Part shown: positions 18,353 through 29,032 of the stretch, piece by piece | How the letters are laid out: the number at the start of each line of letters is the position of its first letter | Position numbering within the stretch: position 1 is the stretch's first letter | Source of the DNA: Gammaproteobacteria bacterium | Lineage (GTDB): Bacteria; Pseudomonadota; Gammaproteobacteria; UBA9214 | Reading direction: 5' to 3' | Assembly (NCBI GenBank): GCA_022340485.1 | Contig: JAJDNX010000042.1 | Span: 1-41,931 of the forward strand | Length of the DNA stretch: 41,931 bases | Program-made: the position numbers and the translations under genes | The notes under the pieces: model-generated | Databases searched by the model: none | What the model was told of the DNA's origin: nothing | The model's input: only the letters and a program-made list of their open reading frames with translations

Positions 18353-19066
18353 ATGATGTATAAGCGGATATTGCTGAAGCTTAGTGGTGAGGCCCTCATG
18401 GGCCAGGGCACTCACGGCATCGACCCGCAGGTGCTGCAGCGACTGGCACAGGAAATACACACGGTGGTCAGTAGCGGGGTGCAGCTGGGGCTGGTGATTG
18501 GTGGTGGTAATATCCTCCGTGGAGCCGGGCTGGCCTCGCAGGGCATGAACCGTGTCAGCGGCGATCACATGGGGATGCTCGCGACTGTCATCAATGCGCT
18601 GGCGATGCAGGATGCGCTGGAACAGGCCGGCACGCCCTGTCGTGTGATGTCTGCACTGACCATGAACCAGGTATGCGAGTCCTACACAAGCCGTGATGCG
18701 ATCCGCTACCTGCAGCAGGGGTGTGTCGTCATTTTTGCCGCAGGTACCGGCAATCCATTTTTTACCACGGACTCTGCCGCCAGCTTGCGCGCGATTGAGA
18801 TCAATGCAGATATCATGTTGAAGGCAACCAAGGTTGATGGCGTCTACAGCGCAGACCCGGTGACGCACCCTGATGCCATTCTGTACCAGCGCATCAGCTA
18901 TGAAGCTGCGCTGGCAGAGAAGCTCGGTGTCATGGATGCGACGGCACTGGTGCTATGCAGTGAACATGATATGCCACTGCGGGTGTTTAATGTTTTCGAG
19001 ACCGGCCAGCTCGGCCGGATTGTTGATGGGCAGGATGTTGGAACACTGGTTCAGCGGGAGAACTGA
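18353..19066 (+). CDS. pyrH: UMP kinase
   Basis: 237-aa amino-acid-kinase-fold enzyme that phosphorylates UMP to UDP in pyrimidine synthesis. It opens [11 protein letters not shown], with [10 protein letters not shown] near residue 49 and [12 protein letters not shown] and DGVYSADP further on, all typical of bacterial PyrH. The length is as in E. coli (241). The ATG has AGGA 9 nt before it; a second ATG follows at once. It starts after the tsf terminator, so it needs its own promoter in the 90-nt gap, for which I saw only a lone GATAAT at 18335-18340. frr follows 3 nt after the stop. Confidence 0.97.
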   Translation: MMYKRILLKLSGEALMGQGTHGIDPQVLQRLAQEIHTVVSSGVQLGLVIGGGNILRGAGLASQGMNRVSGDHMGMLATVINALAMQDALEQAGTPCRVMSALTMNQVCESYTSRDAIRYLQQGCVVIFAAGTGNPFFTTDSAASLRAIEINADIMLKATKVDGVYSADPVTHPDAILYQRISYEAALAEKLGVMDATALVLCSEHDMPLRVFNVFETGQLGRIVDGQDVGTLVQREN

Positions 19067-19069
19067 TAC

Positions 19070-19627
19070 ATGATAGAGGAAATATTGCAGGATGCCGCCG
19101 CGCGCATGGACAAGAGTATCGATGCCTTCAAGCAGGGACTCAGTAAGGTGCGGACCGGTCGTGCACACCCGAGTTTGCTGGATCATCTAGCGGTTGATTA
19201 CTACGGGTCCGAGGTGCCTATCTCCCAGGTCGCCAATATCGGTGTGGAAGATGCACGTACCCTGGTGGTCACGCCCTGGGAGAAAACAATGGTCAAGGCA
19301 GTCGAAAAGGCCATTATGAAATCGGATCTGGGCCTGAATCCCGCAACGGCGGGCACGGTCATACGTCTCCCCATGCCACCCTTGACGGAAGAGACGCGCC
19401 GCGGACTGGTGAAGGTCGTGCGCCAGGAGGGCGAGGCGGCCAAGGTCGCGGTGCGCAATATCCGGCGTGATGCCAACAGTGATTTCAAGGACCTGCTGAA
19501 GGAAAAGGACATCTCTGAAGACGAGGAACGCAAGGCACAGGATGCCATCCAGAAGTTGACAGACGCACATGTTGCCCAGATAGACAAGGTGCTGGACAGC
19601 AAAGAAGCCGAACTCATGGAAATCTAG
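19070..19627 (+). CDS. frr: Ribosome recycling factor
   Basis: 185-aa factor that, with EF-G, splits post-termination ribosomes. The length is identical to E. coli RRF. The [21 protein letters not shown] segment near residues 25-45 (shown in part) and VRNIRRDAN near 129 are the family hallmarks, within two long helical domain-I stretches. It starts 3 nt after the pyrH stop, so it is in the same operon, and is followed by uppS after 15 nt. Confidence 0.98.
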   Translation: MIEEILQDAAARMDKSIDAFKQGLSKVRTGRAHPSLLDHLAVDYYGSEVPISQVANIGVEDARTLVVTPWEKTMVKAVEKAIMKSDLGLNPATAGTVIRLPMPPLTEETRRGLVKVVRQEGEAAKVAVRNIRRDANSDFKDLLKEKDISEDEERKAQDAIQKLTDAHVAQIDKVLDSKEAELMEI

Positions 19628-19642
19628 AGGCAATTGCTATTG

Positions 19643-20392
19643 ATGACCCCTGAAAGCAGCACAGGCAGTTTGCCAAGACACATTGCCATCATTATGGATG
19701 GTAACGGTCGCTGGGCGCGGGCACGTCTGCTGCCGCGTTATGTCGGGCATCGTGAAGGGGTCAAATCGGTTCGTCGCGCGGTTGAGGCCTGCATCAGCAG
19801 GCGCATCGAAGTGCTGACACTGTTTGCCTTCAGCAGTGAGAACTGGCGACGTCCCAGCGAGGAGGTGAGCCTGATCCTGGACCTGTTCGTGCAGACCCTC
19901 AAGAAGGAAGTGGCGTCGCTCAACAGGAACGGCGTGCGTTTGCGTTTCATAGGTGATCGCAGCGCATTTTCAGACAAACTGCGTTACCTGATCGCGGAGG
20001 CGGAACAGGAAACCAGTGGGAATTCACGCCTGGATCTGGTGATTGCCGCCAATTATGGCGGGCAGTGGGATATCAGCCAGGCCCTCAGGAAGCTTGCGCT
20101 GCAGGTTCAGAACGGTGAACTCTCGCCGCAGGACATTGGCCCTGATGTCATCGCCGCTGAAGTGGCGCTGGCTGAATTGCCACCCCCCGACCTGTTTATT
20201 CGCACCGGGGGCGAACGCCGTATCAGTAATTTTCTACTCTGGCAGCTGGCCTATACGGAGCTCTATTTTACGGAGGTACTGTGGCCGGCTTTTGACGAAA
20301 AAGAGCTGGATTCCGCCTTGTTATGGTATGCAAATCGACAGCGGCGTTTCGGCCGCACCGGCGAGCAGGTGGAGCAGCAAAAAGGTGCTTAG
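19643..20392 (+). CDS. uppS: Undecaprenyl diphosphate synthase
   Basis: 249-aa cis-prenyltransferase that condenses isopentenyl diphosphates onto farnesyl diphosphate to give the C55 carrier for peptidoglycan and O-antigen. The catalytic Asp is D19 in IIMDGNGRWA; GHREGVKSVR, TLFAFSSENWRRP and LFIRTGGERRISNFLLWQ are all conserved. The ATG at 19643 is preferred over an upstream in-frame TTG at 19634. Its 3' end overlaps cdsA by 8 nt. Confidence 0.97.
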   Translation: MTPESSTGSLPRHIAIIMDGNGRWARARLLPRYVGHREGVKSVRRAVEACISRRIEVLTLFAFSSENWRRPSEEVSLILDLFVQTLKKEVASLNRNGVRLRFIGDRSAFSDKLRYLIAEAEQETSGNSRLDLVIAANYGGQWDISQALRKLALQVQNGELSPQDIGPDVIAAEVALAELPPPDLFIRTGGERRISNFLLWQLAYTELYFTEVLWPAFDEKELDSALLWYANRQRRFGRTGEQVEQQKGA

Positions 20393-21203
20393 GACGCGCG
20401 TGCTCTCAGCGCTGGTGATGGCGCCGCTGGTCGTCTGTGCGGTGCTGTTTCTGGACAACCCGGTGTTCTCACTGCTTCTGGGTATCATCCTGTTGGCAGC
20501 TGCCTGGGAATGGAGCCACTTGATACCAGTAAGGACGGTGGCTGCGCGGCTTGCCTATACCGGTGCCGTTGCTGTGCTGATGTGGTTGCTTTGGCGCAGC
20601 GGTCTTGAAACGCTCATCAGGCCTCTGTTGCTGGTGGCTTTTGTATGGTGGCTGTTTGCCTTGTTTTGGCTGTCCCAACCACAATTCGGTGTGCAGGCCA
20701 CGCTGTCGAACTACAGTCTGAAAATGCTGGCCGGTGCACTGGTGATACTCCCGGCATGGGCAGCACTGAGTACCCTGCATGCCAGCCCCGAGCGTGGGCC
20801 GACCGTCACGCTGATGTTGCTGATGCTGGTGTGGCTGGCCGATATCGGGGCATACTTTGCAGGCCGCCGCTGGGGTGAAAAAAAACTTGCCCCGGCAATC
20901 AGTCCGGGCAAGACCTGGGAGGGTGTCTACGGAGGCCTGTTTTCGAGCCTGTTGTTTGCTGCCGTTGCCGGGGGGGTTTACAGTCATTCCCTGCGCTGGA
21001 CACTGGCATTCATGACGGTCTCGCTACTGACGGCGATGTTCTCCGTGGCCGGCGACCTGCTTGAGAGCCTGATGAAGCGCCAGAGCGGCGTCAAGGATAG
21101 CGGTAACCTGATTCCGGGTCACGGCGGAATTTTTGATCGCATCGACAGCCTGGTCGCTGCCGCACCCATGTTTCTGATCGGCTTCCTGTGGCTGGCTCTG
21201 TGA
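20385..21203 (+). CDS. cdsA: Phosphatidate cytidylyltransferase
   Basis: 272-aa integral membrane enzyme that makes CDP-diacylglycerol from phosphatidate and CTP. About eight hydrophobic segments and the C-terminal signature [19 protein letters not shown] followed by DSL are visible. No ATG fits the N-terminus. A GTG at 20385 overlaps the uppS end by 8 nt, with GGAG 10 nt before it, and gives a normal length (E. coli 285). The reading frame continues upstream inside uppS but that is not coding. Confidence 0.94.
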   Translation: MLRTRVLSALVMAPLVVCAVLFLDNPVFSLLLGIILLAAAWEWSHLIPVRTVAARLAYTGAVAVLMWLLWRSGLETLIRPLLLVAFVWWLFALFWLSQPQFGVQATLSNYSLKMLAGALVILPAWAALSTLHASPERGPTVTLMLLMLVWLADIGAYFAGRRWGEKKLAPAISPGKTWEGVYGGLFSSLLFAAVAGGVYSHSLRWTLAFMTVSLLTAMFSVAGDLLESLMKRQSGVKDSGNLIPGHGGIFDRIDSLVAAAPMFLIGFLWLAL

Positions 21204-21237
21204 TGCCTTCGATCGTGATACAGCAAGGTTGCAGCGT

Positions 21238-22446
21238 ATGAATACGCGTCGTCCTGCGGGTGTCACGCTGCTGGGGTCGACCGGGTCTATCGGTGTCAAC
21301 ACCCTCGACGTGATTGCTCGTCACCCGGACCGCTTCCAGGTCATCGCCCTGACAGCCAAGTCACAAGTCGAGAAACTGGCGGAACAGTGCATTCGCTTTC
21401 AACCGCAATACGCTGTGATGGCGGATGCCGATGCGGCAACCCGTCTGCAACAGGAGTTACGCGCATCGGCACCCGACGTACAGGTGCTCTCCGGTGCTGA
21501 CAGCCTGGTCAGTGTGGCCGCAATGCAGGGCGTCGATTTCGTGATGGCGGGGATCGTCGGTGCAGCCGGCTTGCTGCCTTCGCTTGCAGCTGCGCGTTCC
21601 GGCAAGCGGGTCTTGCTGGCCAACAAGGAGGCGCTGGTGATGTCCGGCACGCTGTTCATGCAGGCAGTGCAGCAACATGGCGCCACCTTGATACCTGTCG
21701 ACAGTGAGCACAATGCCATCCTGCAATGCTTGCCGGATGATTACACCCCCGGTGCGCCGCCCCGCGGGGTACGTAGAATCATGCTGACGGCTTCCGGTGG
21801 GCCGTTCCGAACCCTGCCGCTTGGCAAGCTCGCAAACGTCACACCGGAGCAGGCCTGCGCGCATCCCAACTGGGTGATGGGACGCAAGATCTCCGTGGAT
21901 TCGGCCACCATGATGAACAAGGGTCTGGAGGTGATCGAGGCTGGCTGGCTATTCGGCTTGCCGATGGAGGGCATCGAGGTACTGTTGCATCCACAGTCAA
22001 TCATCCATTCGCTGGTGGAGTATGAAGACGGGTCGCTGCTGGCGCAGATGGGTAATCCGGATATGCGCATACCGATCAGTCATGCACTGGGGTGGCCGCA
22101 GCGCATTGTTTCCGGCGCCCACCCGCTGGATCTGCTGGCAGTGGGCAAGCTGCAGTTCGAGGCGCCGGACAGTGCGCGCTATCCCTGTCTGGCACTGGCG
22201 ATATCGGCCTGGCGAAGCGGCGGAACTGCGCCGGCCATATTGAATGCCGCCAATGAAGTTGCCGTGCAGGCATTTCTTGAACAGCGCATTGCCTTTACCG
22301 CAATACACTCGGTTATCAGGCAGACACTGGAACGGTGTGCGGTGCATGAAGCGGATTCACTGGAAAGCATCCTGGCGGACGATGTGAATGCGCGTGCAAC
22401 CGCGCTTGAATGTGTCGGGTCCGGGCGGGCGGTGACGGCATCATGA
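21238..22446 (+). CDS. dxr: 1-deoxy-D-xylulose 5-phosphate reductoisomerase
   Basis: 402-aa enzyme of the MEP isoprenoid pathway, converting DXP to MEP with NADPH and a divalent metal. The NADPH loop [14 protein letters not shown] is near the N-terminus. The metal site VDSEHNAI, the substrate loop TASGGPF and [20 protein letters not shown] are all standard. The ATG at 21238 has AAGG 9 nt upstream and is favoured over an in-frame TTG at 21229. The stop overlaps the rseP start by 4 nt (ATGA). It feeds UppS with precursors. Confidence 0.97.
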   Translation: MNTRRPAGVTLLGSTGSIGVNTLDVIARHPDRFQVIALTAKSQVEKLAEQCIRFQPQYAVMADADAATRLQQELRASAPDVQVLSGADSLVSVAAMQGVDFVMAGIVGAAGLLPSLAAARSGKRVLLANKEALVMSGTLFMQAVQQHGATLIPVDSEHNAILQCLPDDYTPGAPPRGVRRIMLTASGGPFRTLPLGKLANVTPEQACAHPNWVMGRKISVDSATMMNKGLEVIEAGWLFGLPMEGIEVLLHPQSIIHSLVEYEDGSLLAQMGNPDMRIPISHALGWPQRIVSGAHPLDLLAVGKLQFEAPDSARYPCLALAISAWRSGGTAPAILNAANEVAVQAFLEQRIAFTAIHSVIRQTLERCAVHEADSLESILADDVNARATALECVGSGRAVTAS

Positions 22447-23807
22447 ACGGCTTTCTGTTTTCACTGGTGTCTTTTGTGGTTGCCATCGGTGTGCTGGTTA
22501 CCGTGCATGAGTATGGCCACTTCTGGGTTGCGCGACGCCTTGGGGTGAAAGTATTACGCTTTTCCATCGGTTTCGGGAAACCGCTCTGGAAACGTACCTT
22601 TGGCCGTGATGCGACAGAACTGGTGGTAGCCTCGATCCCGCTGGGTGGTTACGTGAAGATGCTGGATGAGCGCGAAGGTGAGGTAGCTGAAGAGGAGCTG
22701 ACGCGTGCATTTAACCGGCAACCGGTTGCAACGCGCATCGCGGTTGTCATTGCCGGTCCGGCCTTCAACTTTATGTTCGCAATCCTGGCCTACTGGATCA
22801 TGTTCGTTGCCGGAGTGCCGGGAATGAAACCTGTGGTCGGGGAGGTCGTGCCATCCTCCTATGCGGCGGCGGCCGGAATCCGCAGCGGCGACGAAATCCG
22901 CTCCATAGAAAACCAGCCAACCCCGACCTGGGAAGCGACCATCATGGCGTTGCTGAATAGCAACCTGGATGAAAAGGACGCCATCAGCCTGACGGTGGTT
23001 GACGAAGAGGGTAAGGAACGTCACCTGCAGGCGCGCTTTGAAGTGCCCGATGCGTTACTGAAAAAGGGCGGGGTACTCGATAATTTCGGACTGAGTCCGT
23101 GGCAGCCACCTGCGCTGATCGAGCGGCTGGTTGCCGGGGGGGCCGGGGAACGGGCCGGGTTGCTGCCCGGTGATGAAGTGGTGCACGCCGACACTACCCC
23201 CATCAGAAACTGGCAACAGTGGGTTGATTATGTGCGTGAGCGCCCGGGGAAACCAATTGCCATGCAGGTGCTGCGCAATGGAAAGCTTGTGGACCTGCTC
23301 GTCACCCCGGACCGTGAGTCCGAGAAGGGCGTCATCATTGGTCGTATCGGTGCCTACGTACAGCTTCCGGGTGAAGACGAGCGTGCTACAATGCGCGTCG
23401 TTACGCGCTACGGGCCAGTTGAAGCCGTGACACAGGCACTCAATAAAACCTGGGAGGTGACCACGCTGACACTGCGGACGCTCTGGAAAATGGTGAGCGG
23501 CAGGGCCTCGGTCGAGAACCTCAGTGGCCCCATCAGTATAGCCAAGTATGCAGGCCAGTCAGCGTCTGTCGGACTGGCCACGTTTCTTGGTTTCCTGGGT
23601 ATTGTCAGTGTCAGCCTCGGGGTGCTGAACCTGTTGCCGGTTCCGATACTGGATGGCGGGCACTTGCTGTTTTACCTGGTAGAAATGGTGAAGGGAAGTC
23701 CGCTCTCCGAGACGGCACAGCTTGTCGGACAAAAGATCGGTATCACCTTGCTGCTGGCGTTGATGTCACTTGCGTTTTATAACGACCTCGTGCGTTTGTT
23801 TGAATGA
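22443..23807 (+). CDS. rseP: Site-2 intramembrane zinc protease RseP
   Basis: 454-aa inner-membrane metalloprotease. In E. coli RseP cleaves anti-sigma factor RseA after DegS, releasing sigma-E in the envelope stress response. The HExxH motif is H22-E23-Y-G-H26 in the first membrane segment. The third ligand region [12 protein letters not shown] sits at residues 396-407, with D404. Two PDZ domains lie between, at about 115-200 and 205-300. The length is close to E. coli (450). Both ends overlap neighbours by 4 nt (dxr before, bamA after). Confidence 0.96.
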   Translation: MNGFLFSLVSFVVAIGVLVTVHEYGHFWVARRLGVKVLRFSIGFGKPLWKRTFGRDATELVVASIPLGGYVKMLDEREGEVAEEELTRAFNRQPVATRIAVVIAGPAFNFMFAILAYWIMFVAGVPGMKPVVGEVVPSSYAAAAGIRSGDEIRSIENQPTPTWEATIMALLNSNLDEKDAISLTVVDEEGKERHLQARFEVPDALLKKGGVLDNFGLSPWQPPALIERLVAGGAGERAGLLPGDEVVHADTTPIRNWQQWVDYVRERPGKPIAMQVLRNGKLVDLLVTPDRESEKGVIIGRIGAYVQLPGEDERATMRVVTRYGPVEAVTQALNKTWEVTTLTLRTLWKMVSGRASVENLSGPISIAKYAGQSASVGLATFLGFLGIVSVSLGVLNLLPVPILDGGHLLFYLVEMVKGSPLSETAQLVGQKIGITLLLALMSLAFYNDLVRLFE

Positions 23808-26116
23808 AACCGTCCATGTGCTCGCATTTGAAACAGATAACCCGCCTCTGCCAGCTGCTGCTGCTGACATTGTGTCTTGCCGCGCCAGTTCATGCATTCG
23901 AACCCTTCGTGGTGCAGGATATCCGGGTCGAGGGCCTGCAACGGATATCTGCGGGCACGGTCTTCAACTACCTGCCGGTGAAAATCGGCCAAAGCCTTGA
24001 TACCAAGGGCAGTATCGAGGCCGTCAGGGCACTCTTCAAGACCGGTTTCTTCAATGACGTGTACCTTGAACGGGACGGTGATGTGCTGGTCGTTTTTGTT
24101 GAGGAGCGTGCGGCAATCAGCAGTATCGAGATCGAAGGCAACAAGGACCTGGGTACCGAGGAATTGCTGGAGGGGCTGAAACAGATCGGTCTGGCAGAAG
24201 GGCGGGTGTTTGACCGTTCCCTGCTTGAAAAGGTCGAGCAGGAACTCAGAAGACAGTATTTCAGTCGTGGCAAGTATGCAGTCAAGATCAATACGACCGT
24301 GACGCCACTGGACAGAAACCGGGTTGGTATCCTGATCGATATTTCTGAAGGTCGTGTGGCACGCATCAAGCAGATCAATATTATTGGCAACCACACCTAT
24401 AGCGACAAGGAACTGCTGAAAGAGTTTTCCCTGACGACGCCAACCATCTTTTCTGCATTTACCAAGAGCGACCAGTATTCCAAGCAGGCACTGTCGGCAG
24501 ACCTCGAGACTTTGCGCACCTATTATCTGGATCGCGGTTACCTGAAGTTTCATATCAATTCAACACAGGTTTCGATTACCCCGGACAAACAGGATATCTA
24601 TGTCACCATCAATATCTCGGAAGGCGAGCAGTACACGGTCAGTGAAGTGACACTGTCCGGTGAACTGGTGGTGCCGGCTGAAGAGTTGTTCCCGCTGATC
24701 AGAATCAATCCCGGCGATGTGTTCTCACGCAAAAAGGTGACTGAGGCCGTTGATGAAATCAGTTCGCTGCTGGGTAACCAGGGCTATGCCTTTGCCAATG
24801 TCAATACATCCCCGGAGCTGGATGATGAAAATTTCGAGGTTGCGCTGGGATTCTTTGTCGATCCGGGTGACCGGGTTTATGTGCGCCGTATCAACCTGTC
24901 AGGAAATATCGGTACCCGCGACGAGGTCCTGCGGCGTGAAATGCGGCAGCTGGAGGGTGGCTGGTACTCGGCAGAGCAGGTTGAACGTTCCCGTACGCGT
25001 CTGGACCGGCTCGGTTATTTTGAAAACGTAAACGTGGAGACACCTCCGGTACCCGGTACCACCGATCAGCTCGACGTGGACTACTCCGTAACAGAACGTT
25101 CCTCCGGTAGTATCACCGCCGGTCTGGGCTATTCGCAGACTTCAGGAGTGCTGTTTAACGCCAGTGTCAGCCAGGAGAACTTTCTCGGCACTGGCAAGCG
25201 TGTGAGTTTTGCCTTCGATAACAGCAAGATCAACACCCTCTACCGCTTCTCGTATTTGAATCCCTACTGGACAATTGATGGCGTCAGTCGCGGCTTTGGC
25301 GCCTTCTACCGGAAAACAGATGCCGCGGAAGCCAACCTGTCGGATTACACGACCGATACCCGCGGTGCCGATATCAATTTTGGTATCCCGCTCAATGAAT
25401 ACGATACGGTGCGCTTCAGTGTCGGCTACCAGGGGATGGACCTGAAAGAAACAGTCAACTCGCCACAGGAGGTCATTGACTTCGTTGATCAGTACGGCGA
25501 CAGTTTTGATGACCTGGTGCTGACCGGCAGCTGGAGTCATGACTCGCGTAACAAGATCCTGTTTACCGATACCGGCGGCCTGCAGAGTTTTTCCTTTGAA
25601 ACAACCACGCCCGGTTCCGGCTTGCAATACTACAAACTGAACTATGTACAGCAGCGTTTTGTGCCGCTGACCAGGGACCTGACGCTGGGGCTGAAAGGCA
25701 ACCTTGGCTATGGTGATGGCTTTGGCGATTTTGATAACTTGCCGTTCTTCGAGAACTACTATGCCGGTGGTGTGCGTTCGGTGCGCGGCTTCGAGGACAA
25801 CACCCTGGGCCCCAGGGATTCCGAGGGCAACCCGATTGGCGGATCCTTCCTGGTTGTGTTCAACGCGGAAGTCAGCTTTCCTGTACCCTTTGTGGAATCC
25901 AGCAGTGGTATCCGCCTGAGTACTTTCTTTGACGTGGGTAATGTGTTCGGCGACTATAATACCTTCGACACCGGCGGCTTGAGGTACAGCGTCGGTCTGG
26001 CAGGCCTGTGGCTGTCACCCATGGGGCCCATCTCGGTAAGCCTGGGTTACCCGCTCAACGCAAAGAAAGATGATGATATCCAGAACTTCCAGTTTACCGT
26101 AGGTACTTTTTTCTGA
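23804..26116 (+). CDS. bamA: Outer membrane protein assembly factor BamA
   Basis: 770-aa core of the BAM complex that inserts beta-barrel proteins into the outer membrane. A signal peptide ends near VHA-FEP (about residue 31). Five POTRA domains follow to about residue 430, then the C-terminal 16-strand barrel ending in Phe, as outer-membrane proteins do. The VRGF motif of loop 6 is at residues 660-663. The length is a little shorter than E. coli (810). It overlaps rseP by 4 nt and is followed by skp after 30 nt, the usual order. Confidence 0.97.
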   Translation: MKPSMCSHLKQITRLCQLLLLTLCLAAPVHAFEPFVVQDIRVEGLQRISAGTVFNYLPVKIGQSLDTKGSIEAVRALFKTGFFNDVYLERDGDVLVVFVEERAAISSIEIEGNKDLGTEELLEGLKQIGLAEGRVFDRSLLEKVEQELRRQYFSRGKYAVKINTTVTPLDRNRVGILIDISEGRVARIKQINIIGNHTYSDKELLKEFSLTTPTIFSAFTKSDQYSKQALSADLETLRTYYLDRGYLKFHINSTQVSITPDKQDIYVTINISEGEQYTVSEVTLSGELVVPAEELFPLIRINPGDVFSRKKVTEAVDEISSLLGNQGYAFANVNTSPELDDENFEVALGFFVDPGDRVYVRRINLSGNIGTRDEVLRREMRQLEGGWYSAEQVERSRTRLDRLGYFENVNVETPPVPGTTDQLDVDYSVTERSSGSITAGLGYSQTSGVLFNASVSQENFLGTGKRVSFAFDNSKINTLYRFSYLNPYWTIDGVSRGFGAFYRKTDAAEANLSDYTTDTRGADINFGIPLNEYDTVRFSVGYQGMDLKETVNSPQEVIDFVDQYGDSFDDLVLTGSWSHDSRNKILFTDTGGLQSFSFETTTPGSGLQYYKLNYVQQRFVPLTRDLTLGLKGNLGYGDGFGDFDNLPFFENYYAGGVRSVRGFEDNTLGPRDSEGNPIGGSFLVVFNAEVSFPVPFVESSSGIRLSTFFDVGNVFGDYNTFDTGGLRYSVGLAGLWLSPMGPISVSLGYPLNAKKDDDIQNFQFTVGTFF

Positions 26117-26146
26117 TTGTTGTAACAACGTTCCGGAGACCAAACC

Positions 26147-26659
26147 ATGAGAAAAATGCATTCAACGATTCTAACGATAACATTGCTGGCAGTACTGTCC
26201 GTCTGCTCCAGGGCGGTGCTGGCGGAGGTCAAGATCGGGTTTGTCGACTCGGTCAAGTTGCTGGAGGCTGCACCGCAGGCAAAGTCCGCACAGAGCAAGA
26301 TAGAAACGGAATTTGCCCCACGGGAAAAGGAACTGGTTGCATTGCAACGCGAGATCAAGACCAAGGAAGACAAACTCGAACGGGACGGGGCGGTCATGAG
26401 CGAATCGGAACGCAGCAAGCTCGAACGCGATATTCTTGCAACGCGGCGCGACCTGAAACGCTCCCAGGATGAATTTCGTGATGACCTGAATATTCGCCGT
26501 AACGAGGTGCTCGCAAAGTTGCAGAAGGATATGTTCGAGGCGGTTGTGAGCCTGGCAAAGGAGCAAAAATTTGATCTTATTCTGACCCAGGGGGTCGTGT
26601 ATTCCAGTGACAGGGTGGATATCACCGACAGCGTACTGAAGAAGCTCGGAGGCAAGTAA
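26147..26659 (+). CDS. skp: Periplasmic chaperone Skp/OmpH
   Basis: 170-aa chaperone that holds unfolded outer-membrane proteins on the way to BamA. A signal peptide is cleaved near AVLA-EVK (residue 26). The mature start KIGFVDSVKLLEAAPQAK matches the family. A charged coiled coil of about 100 residues, rich in Glu, Lys and Arg, forms the tentacle of the trimer. It lies between bamA and lpxD, as in E. coli. Confidence 0.93.
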   Translation: MRKMHSTILTITLLAVLSVCSRAVLAEVKIGFVDSVKLLEAAPQAKSAQSKIETEFAPREKELVALQREIKTKEDKLERDGAVMSESERSKLERDILATRRDLKRSQDEFRDDLNIRRNEVLAKLQKDMFEAVVSLAKEQKFDLILTQGVVYSSDRVDITDSVLKKLGGK

Positions 26660-26698
26660 CTCACGCAGTCGGCTGCCGGCTGACAAGGCCAAATCCGG

Positions 26699-27739
26699 AT
26701 GACGCAGACACTGGGTAAGCTGGCAGCGGAGGTGGGTGCAGTACTGCAGAATGCAGATCCCGACTGCGAGATTACCGGGGTGGCAACCCTGCAGCACGCA
26801 GGCAAGGGCGAGATCAGCTTCCTGGCGAATGCAGCATACCGTAAGTACCTGAAAGACACCCGTGCCGCAGCGGTGATCCTGTCACCCGAAGATGCGGCCG
26901 GCTATCCGGCAGCTGCGCTTGTTTCTTCCAACCCCTATTCAAGCTATGCGCGCATTGCCTCCCTGATTTCTCCGCCAGCGGCTGCCAGGCAGGGAGTGCA
27001 TCCCAGTGCCTGCCTGGATACAGATTGCCAGGTGGCTGCAACGGCCTGGATTGGTCCACACTGTATTGTTGAAAAGGGGGCCGTTATTCATGACGGCGTG
27101 CAACTGGCGGGCGGCTGTTTTATCGGTGCAAACAGCAATATCGGGGCCGACTGCAGGCTCTCTGCCAACGTGGTGATTTGTCACGGTGTCACGATTGGCG
27201 AGCGCGTCAAGATCGCACCGGGTGCGGTCATCGGCAGCGACGGATTCGGGCTGGCAAACGATGGTGGTCAGTGGCTGAATGTCCCGCAGCTTGGCAGCGT
27301 CAGGATTGGTAATGATGTCGACATCGGTTCAAATACCACCATTGACCGTGGCGCACTGGAAGATACCGTGCTGGAGGACGGCGTCAAGCTCGATAATCAG
27401 ATACAGGTCGCGCATAATGTCCGCATCGGCGCGCACACGGCGATCGCCGGTTGTGTGGGCATCTCGGGTAGTGCTGTCATAGGAAAGCACTGCCTGATTG
27501 GCGGAGGATCCGGGATCGTCGGCCACCTGGAGATCGCCGATCATGTCATTATTACCGGCATGACCATGGTGACGAAATCGATCAGCAAACCGGGCGTCTA
27601 TTCCTCAGGGGTCCCGGCACAGGAGAATGATGCCTGGAACAGGAATTACGCACGACTGAGGAAGCTGGACACGCTCGCACGCAAGGTTCTCTCTCTGGAA
27701 CGGGCGCATGCCGCTGCAAAGCGGCGGGGAAATAAATAG
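26699..27739 (+). CDS. lpxD: UDP-3-O-acylglucosamine N-acyltransferase
   Basis: 346-aa enzyme that adds the second acyl chain to UDP-3-O-acylglucosamine in lipid A synthesis. It has the N-terminal uridine-binding domain (residues 1-100), then left-handed beta-helix hexapeptide repeats (about 100-300) including IGSDGFG and the active-site region [11 protein letters not shown], whose His is the catalytic base in the family. A short C-terminal helix follows. The length equals E. coli LpxD to within a few residues (341). It starts 39 nt after skp and precedes fabZ. Confidence 0.97.
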   Translation: MTQTLGKLAAEVGAVLQNADPDCEITGVATLQHAGKGEISFLANAAYRKYLKDTRAAAVILSPEDAAGYPAAALVSSNPYSSYARIASLISPPAAARQGVHPSACLDTDCQVAATAWIGPHCIVEKGAVIHDGVQLAGGCFIGANSNIGADCRLSANVVICHGVTIGERVKIAPGAVIGSDGFGLANDGGQWLNVPQLGSVRIGNDVDIGSNTTIDRGALEDTVLEDGVKLDNQIQVAHNVRIGAHTAIAGCVGISGSAVIGKHCLIGGGSGIVGHLEIADHVIITGMTMVTKSISKPGVYSSGVPAQENDAWNRNYARLRKLDTLARKVLSLERAHAAAKRRGNK

Positions 27740-27803
27740 CGATATCGCACCTACTGCACACCCTGCCAACCGGCAGACAGCAAAACGAAAAAGACGAGCA
27801 ATT

Positions 27804-28244
27804 ATGGATATTCAAGAGATCATGCAGCATTTGCCGCACCGCTACCCTTTCTTGCTGATCGACCGGGTCACGGAATTCAGGGCAGGAGAATCACTGGTGG
27901 GCTACAAGAACGTGAGCTATAACGAACCGTTCTTTCAGGGACATTTCCCGGAACGTCCCGTCATGCCGGGTGTGTTGATTCTGGAAGCGATGGCCCAGGC
28001 CACTGGCATGCTGGCATTCCGGACCGTAGAGCGGGGCGCAAAACGCGAGAGTCTGTACTTTCTGGTCGGCATCGACAAGGCTCGATTCAAGAGGCCGGTT
28101 GAGCCGGGTGATCAACTCATTCTCAAGGCTGAACTGTTACGCGCCAGACGCGGCATCTGGGTGTTCGCCTGTGAAGCCAGTGTTGATGGCAAGATGGTGG
28201 CATCGGCGGAGATTATGTGCACCGAGCAGGATATCAACACTTGA
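27804..28244 (+). CDS. fabZ: 3-hydroxyacyl-ACP dehydratase FabZ
   Basis: 146-aa hot-dog-fold enzyme that dehydrates 3-hydroxyacyl-ACP in fatty acid elongation and so competes with LpxA and LpxD for the same acyl-ACP. Catalytic H47 ([14 protein letters not shown]) and E61 (LEAMAQ) are visible, and the start [17 protein letters not shown] is typical. The frame is open upstream into lpxD, but conservation starts at the ATG at 27804. Its stop overlaps the probable lpxA start by 4 nt. Confidence 0.97.
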   Translation: MDIQEIMQHLPHRYPFLLIDRVTEFRAGESLVGYKNVSYNEPFFQGHFPERPVMPGVLILEAMAQATGMLAFRTVERGAKRESLYFLVGIDKARFKRPVEPGDQLILKAELLRARRGIWVFACEASVDGKMVASAEIMCTEQDINT

Positions 28245-29011
28245 TCCATGCAACGGCGGTCATAGACCCGGCAGCAGAAATTGCCGGCAACGTCAGTATC
28301 GGGCCCTATGCGGTGATCGGGGCAAACGTTGCCATCGGTGCAGGAACACACATCAGCCCGCATGTGGTTATCAAGGGTCATACCCACATTGGCCGGGATA
28401 ACCGCATCTACCAGTTCGCATCCATTGGCGAAGATCCCCAGGACAAGAAATATGGTGGTGAGCCGACCCGCCTGGAGATTGGGGACCGCAATACGATCCG
28501 TGAATTCGTCACGATCAATCGCGGTACCGTGCAGGACAAAGGCGTAACCCGTGTCGGTGATGACAACTGGATCATGGCCTACGTGCATATTGCCCATGAC
28601 TGCCAGGTTGGCAATCATACGATCTTTGCCAACAATGCCTCGCTGGCCGGGCATGTCACTGTTGGTGATTATGTCATCCTCGGTGGCTTCACCCTGGTAC
28701 ACCAGTTCTGTTCACTGGGGCCGCATTCATTGACCGCGTACGGTGCCGGCATCAGCCTGGATGTGCCACCCTATGTGACAGTGGGCGGTAGTCCCGCACG
28801 GCCGCACGGGCTCAACATGGAGGGGTTGCGTCGCCGCGGTTTCCCGGAACCGGTACGCCGGGTTCTGAAGCAGGCATACAAGACGCTCTACCGTGAAAAC
28901 CGCTCCCTGCAGGATGCAATCGCCGTGCTCAGGGACAAGCAGGAGACATGCGCCGAACTGGCGGTACTGGTTTCATTCCTTGAACATCAGAAGCGCGGCA
29001 TCGTCAGGTAG
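28241..29011 (+). CDS. lpxA: UDP-N-acetylglucosamine acyltransferase
   Basis: 256-aa enzyme for the first step of lipid A synthesis. Left-handed beta-helix repeats fill most of the protein, and the catalytic His is H119 in [10 protein letters not shown] (E. coli H125). The conserved protein begins [11 protein letters not shown], with no ATG in place. A TTG at 28241, forming TTGA with the fabZ stop and with AGGA 9 nt before it, gives the right length. A GTG at 28217 is the alternative. It is coupled to fabZ and precedes lpxB by 21 nt. Confidence 0.95.
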   Translation: MIHATAVIDPAAEIAGNVSIGPYAVIGANVAIGAGTHISPHVVIKGHTHIGRDNRIYQFASIGEDPQDKKYGGEPTRLEIGDRNTIREFVTINRGTVQDKGVTRVGDDNWIMAYVHIAHDCQVGNHTIFANNASLAGHVTVGDYVILGGFTLVHQFCSLGPHSLTAYGAGISLDVPPYVTVGGSPARPHGLNMEGLRRRGFPEPVRRVLKQAYKTLYRENRSLQDAIAVLRDKQETCAELAVLVSFLEHQKRGIVR

Positions 29012-29032
29012 TTACGGCAGGCTGCTTTCCAC

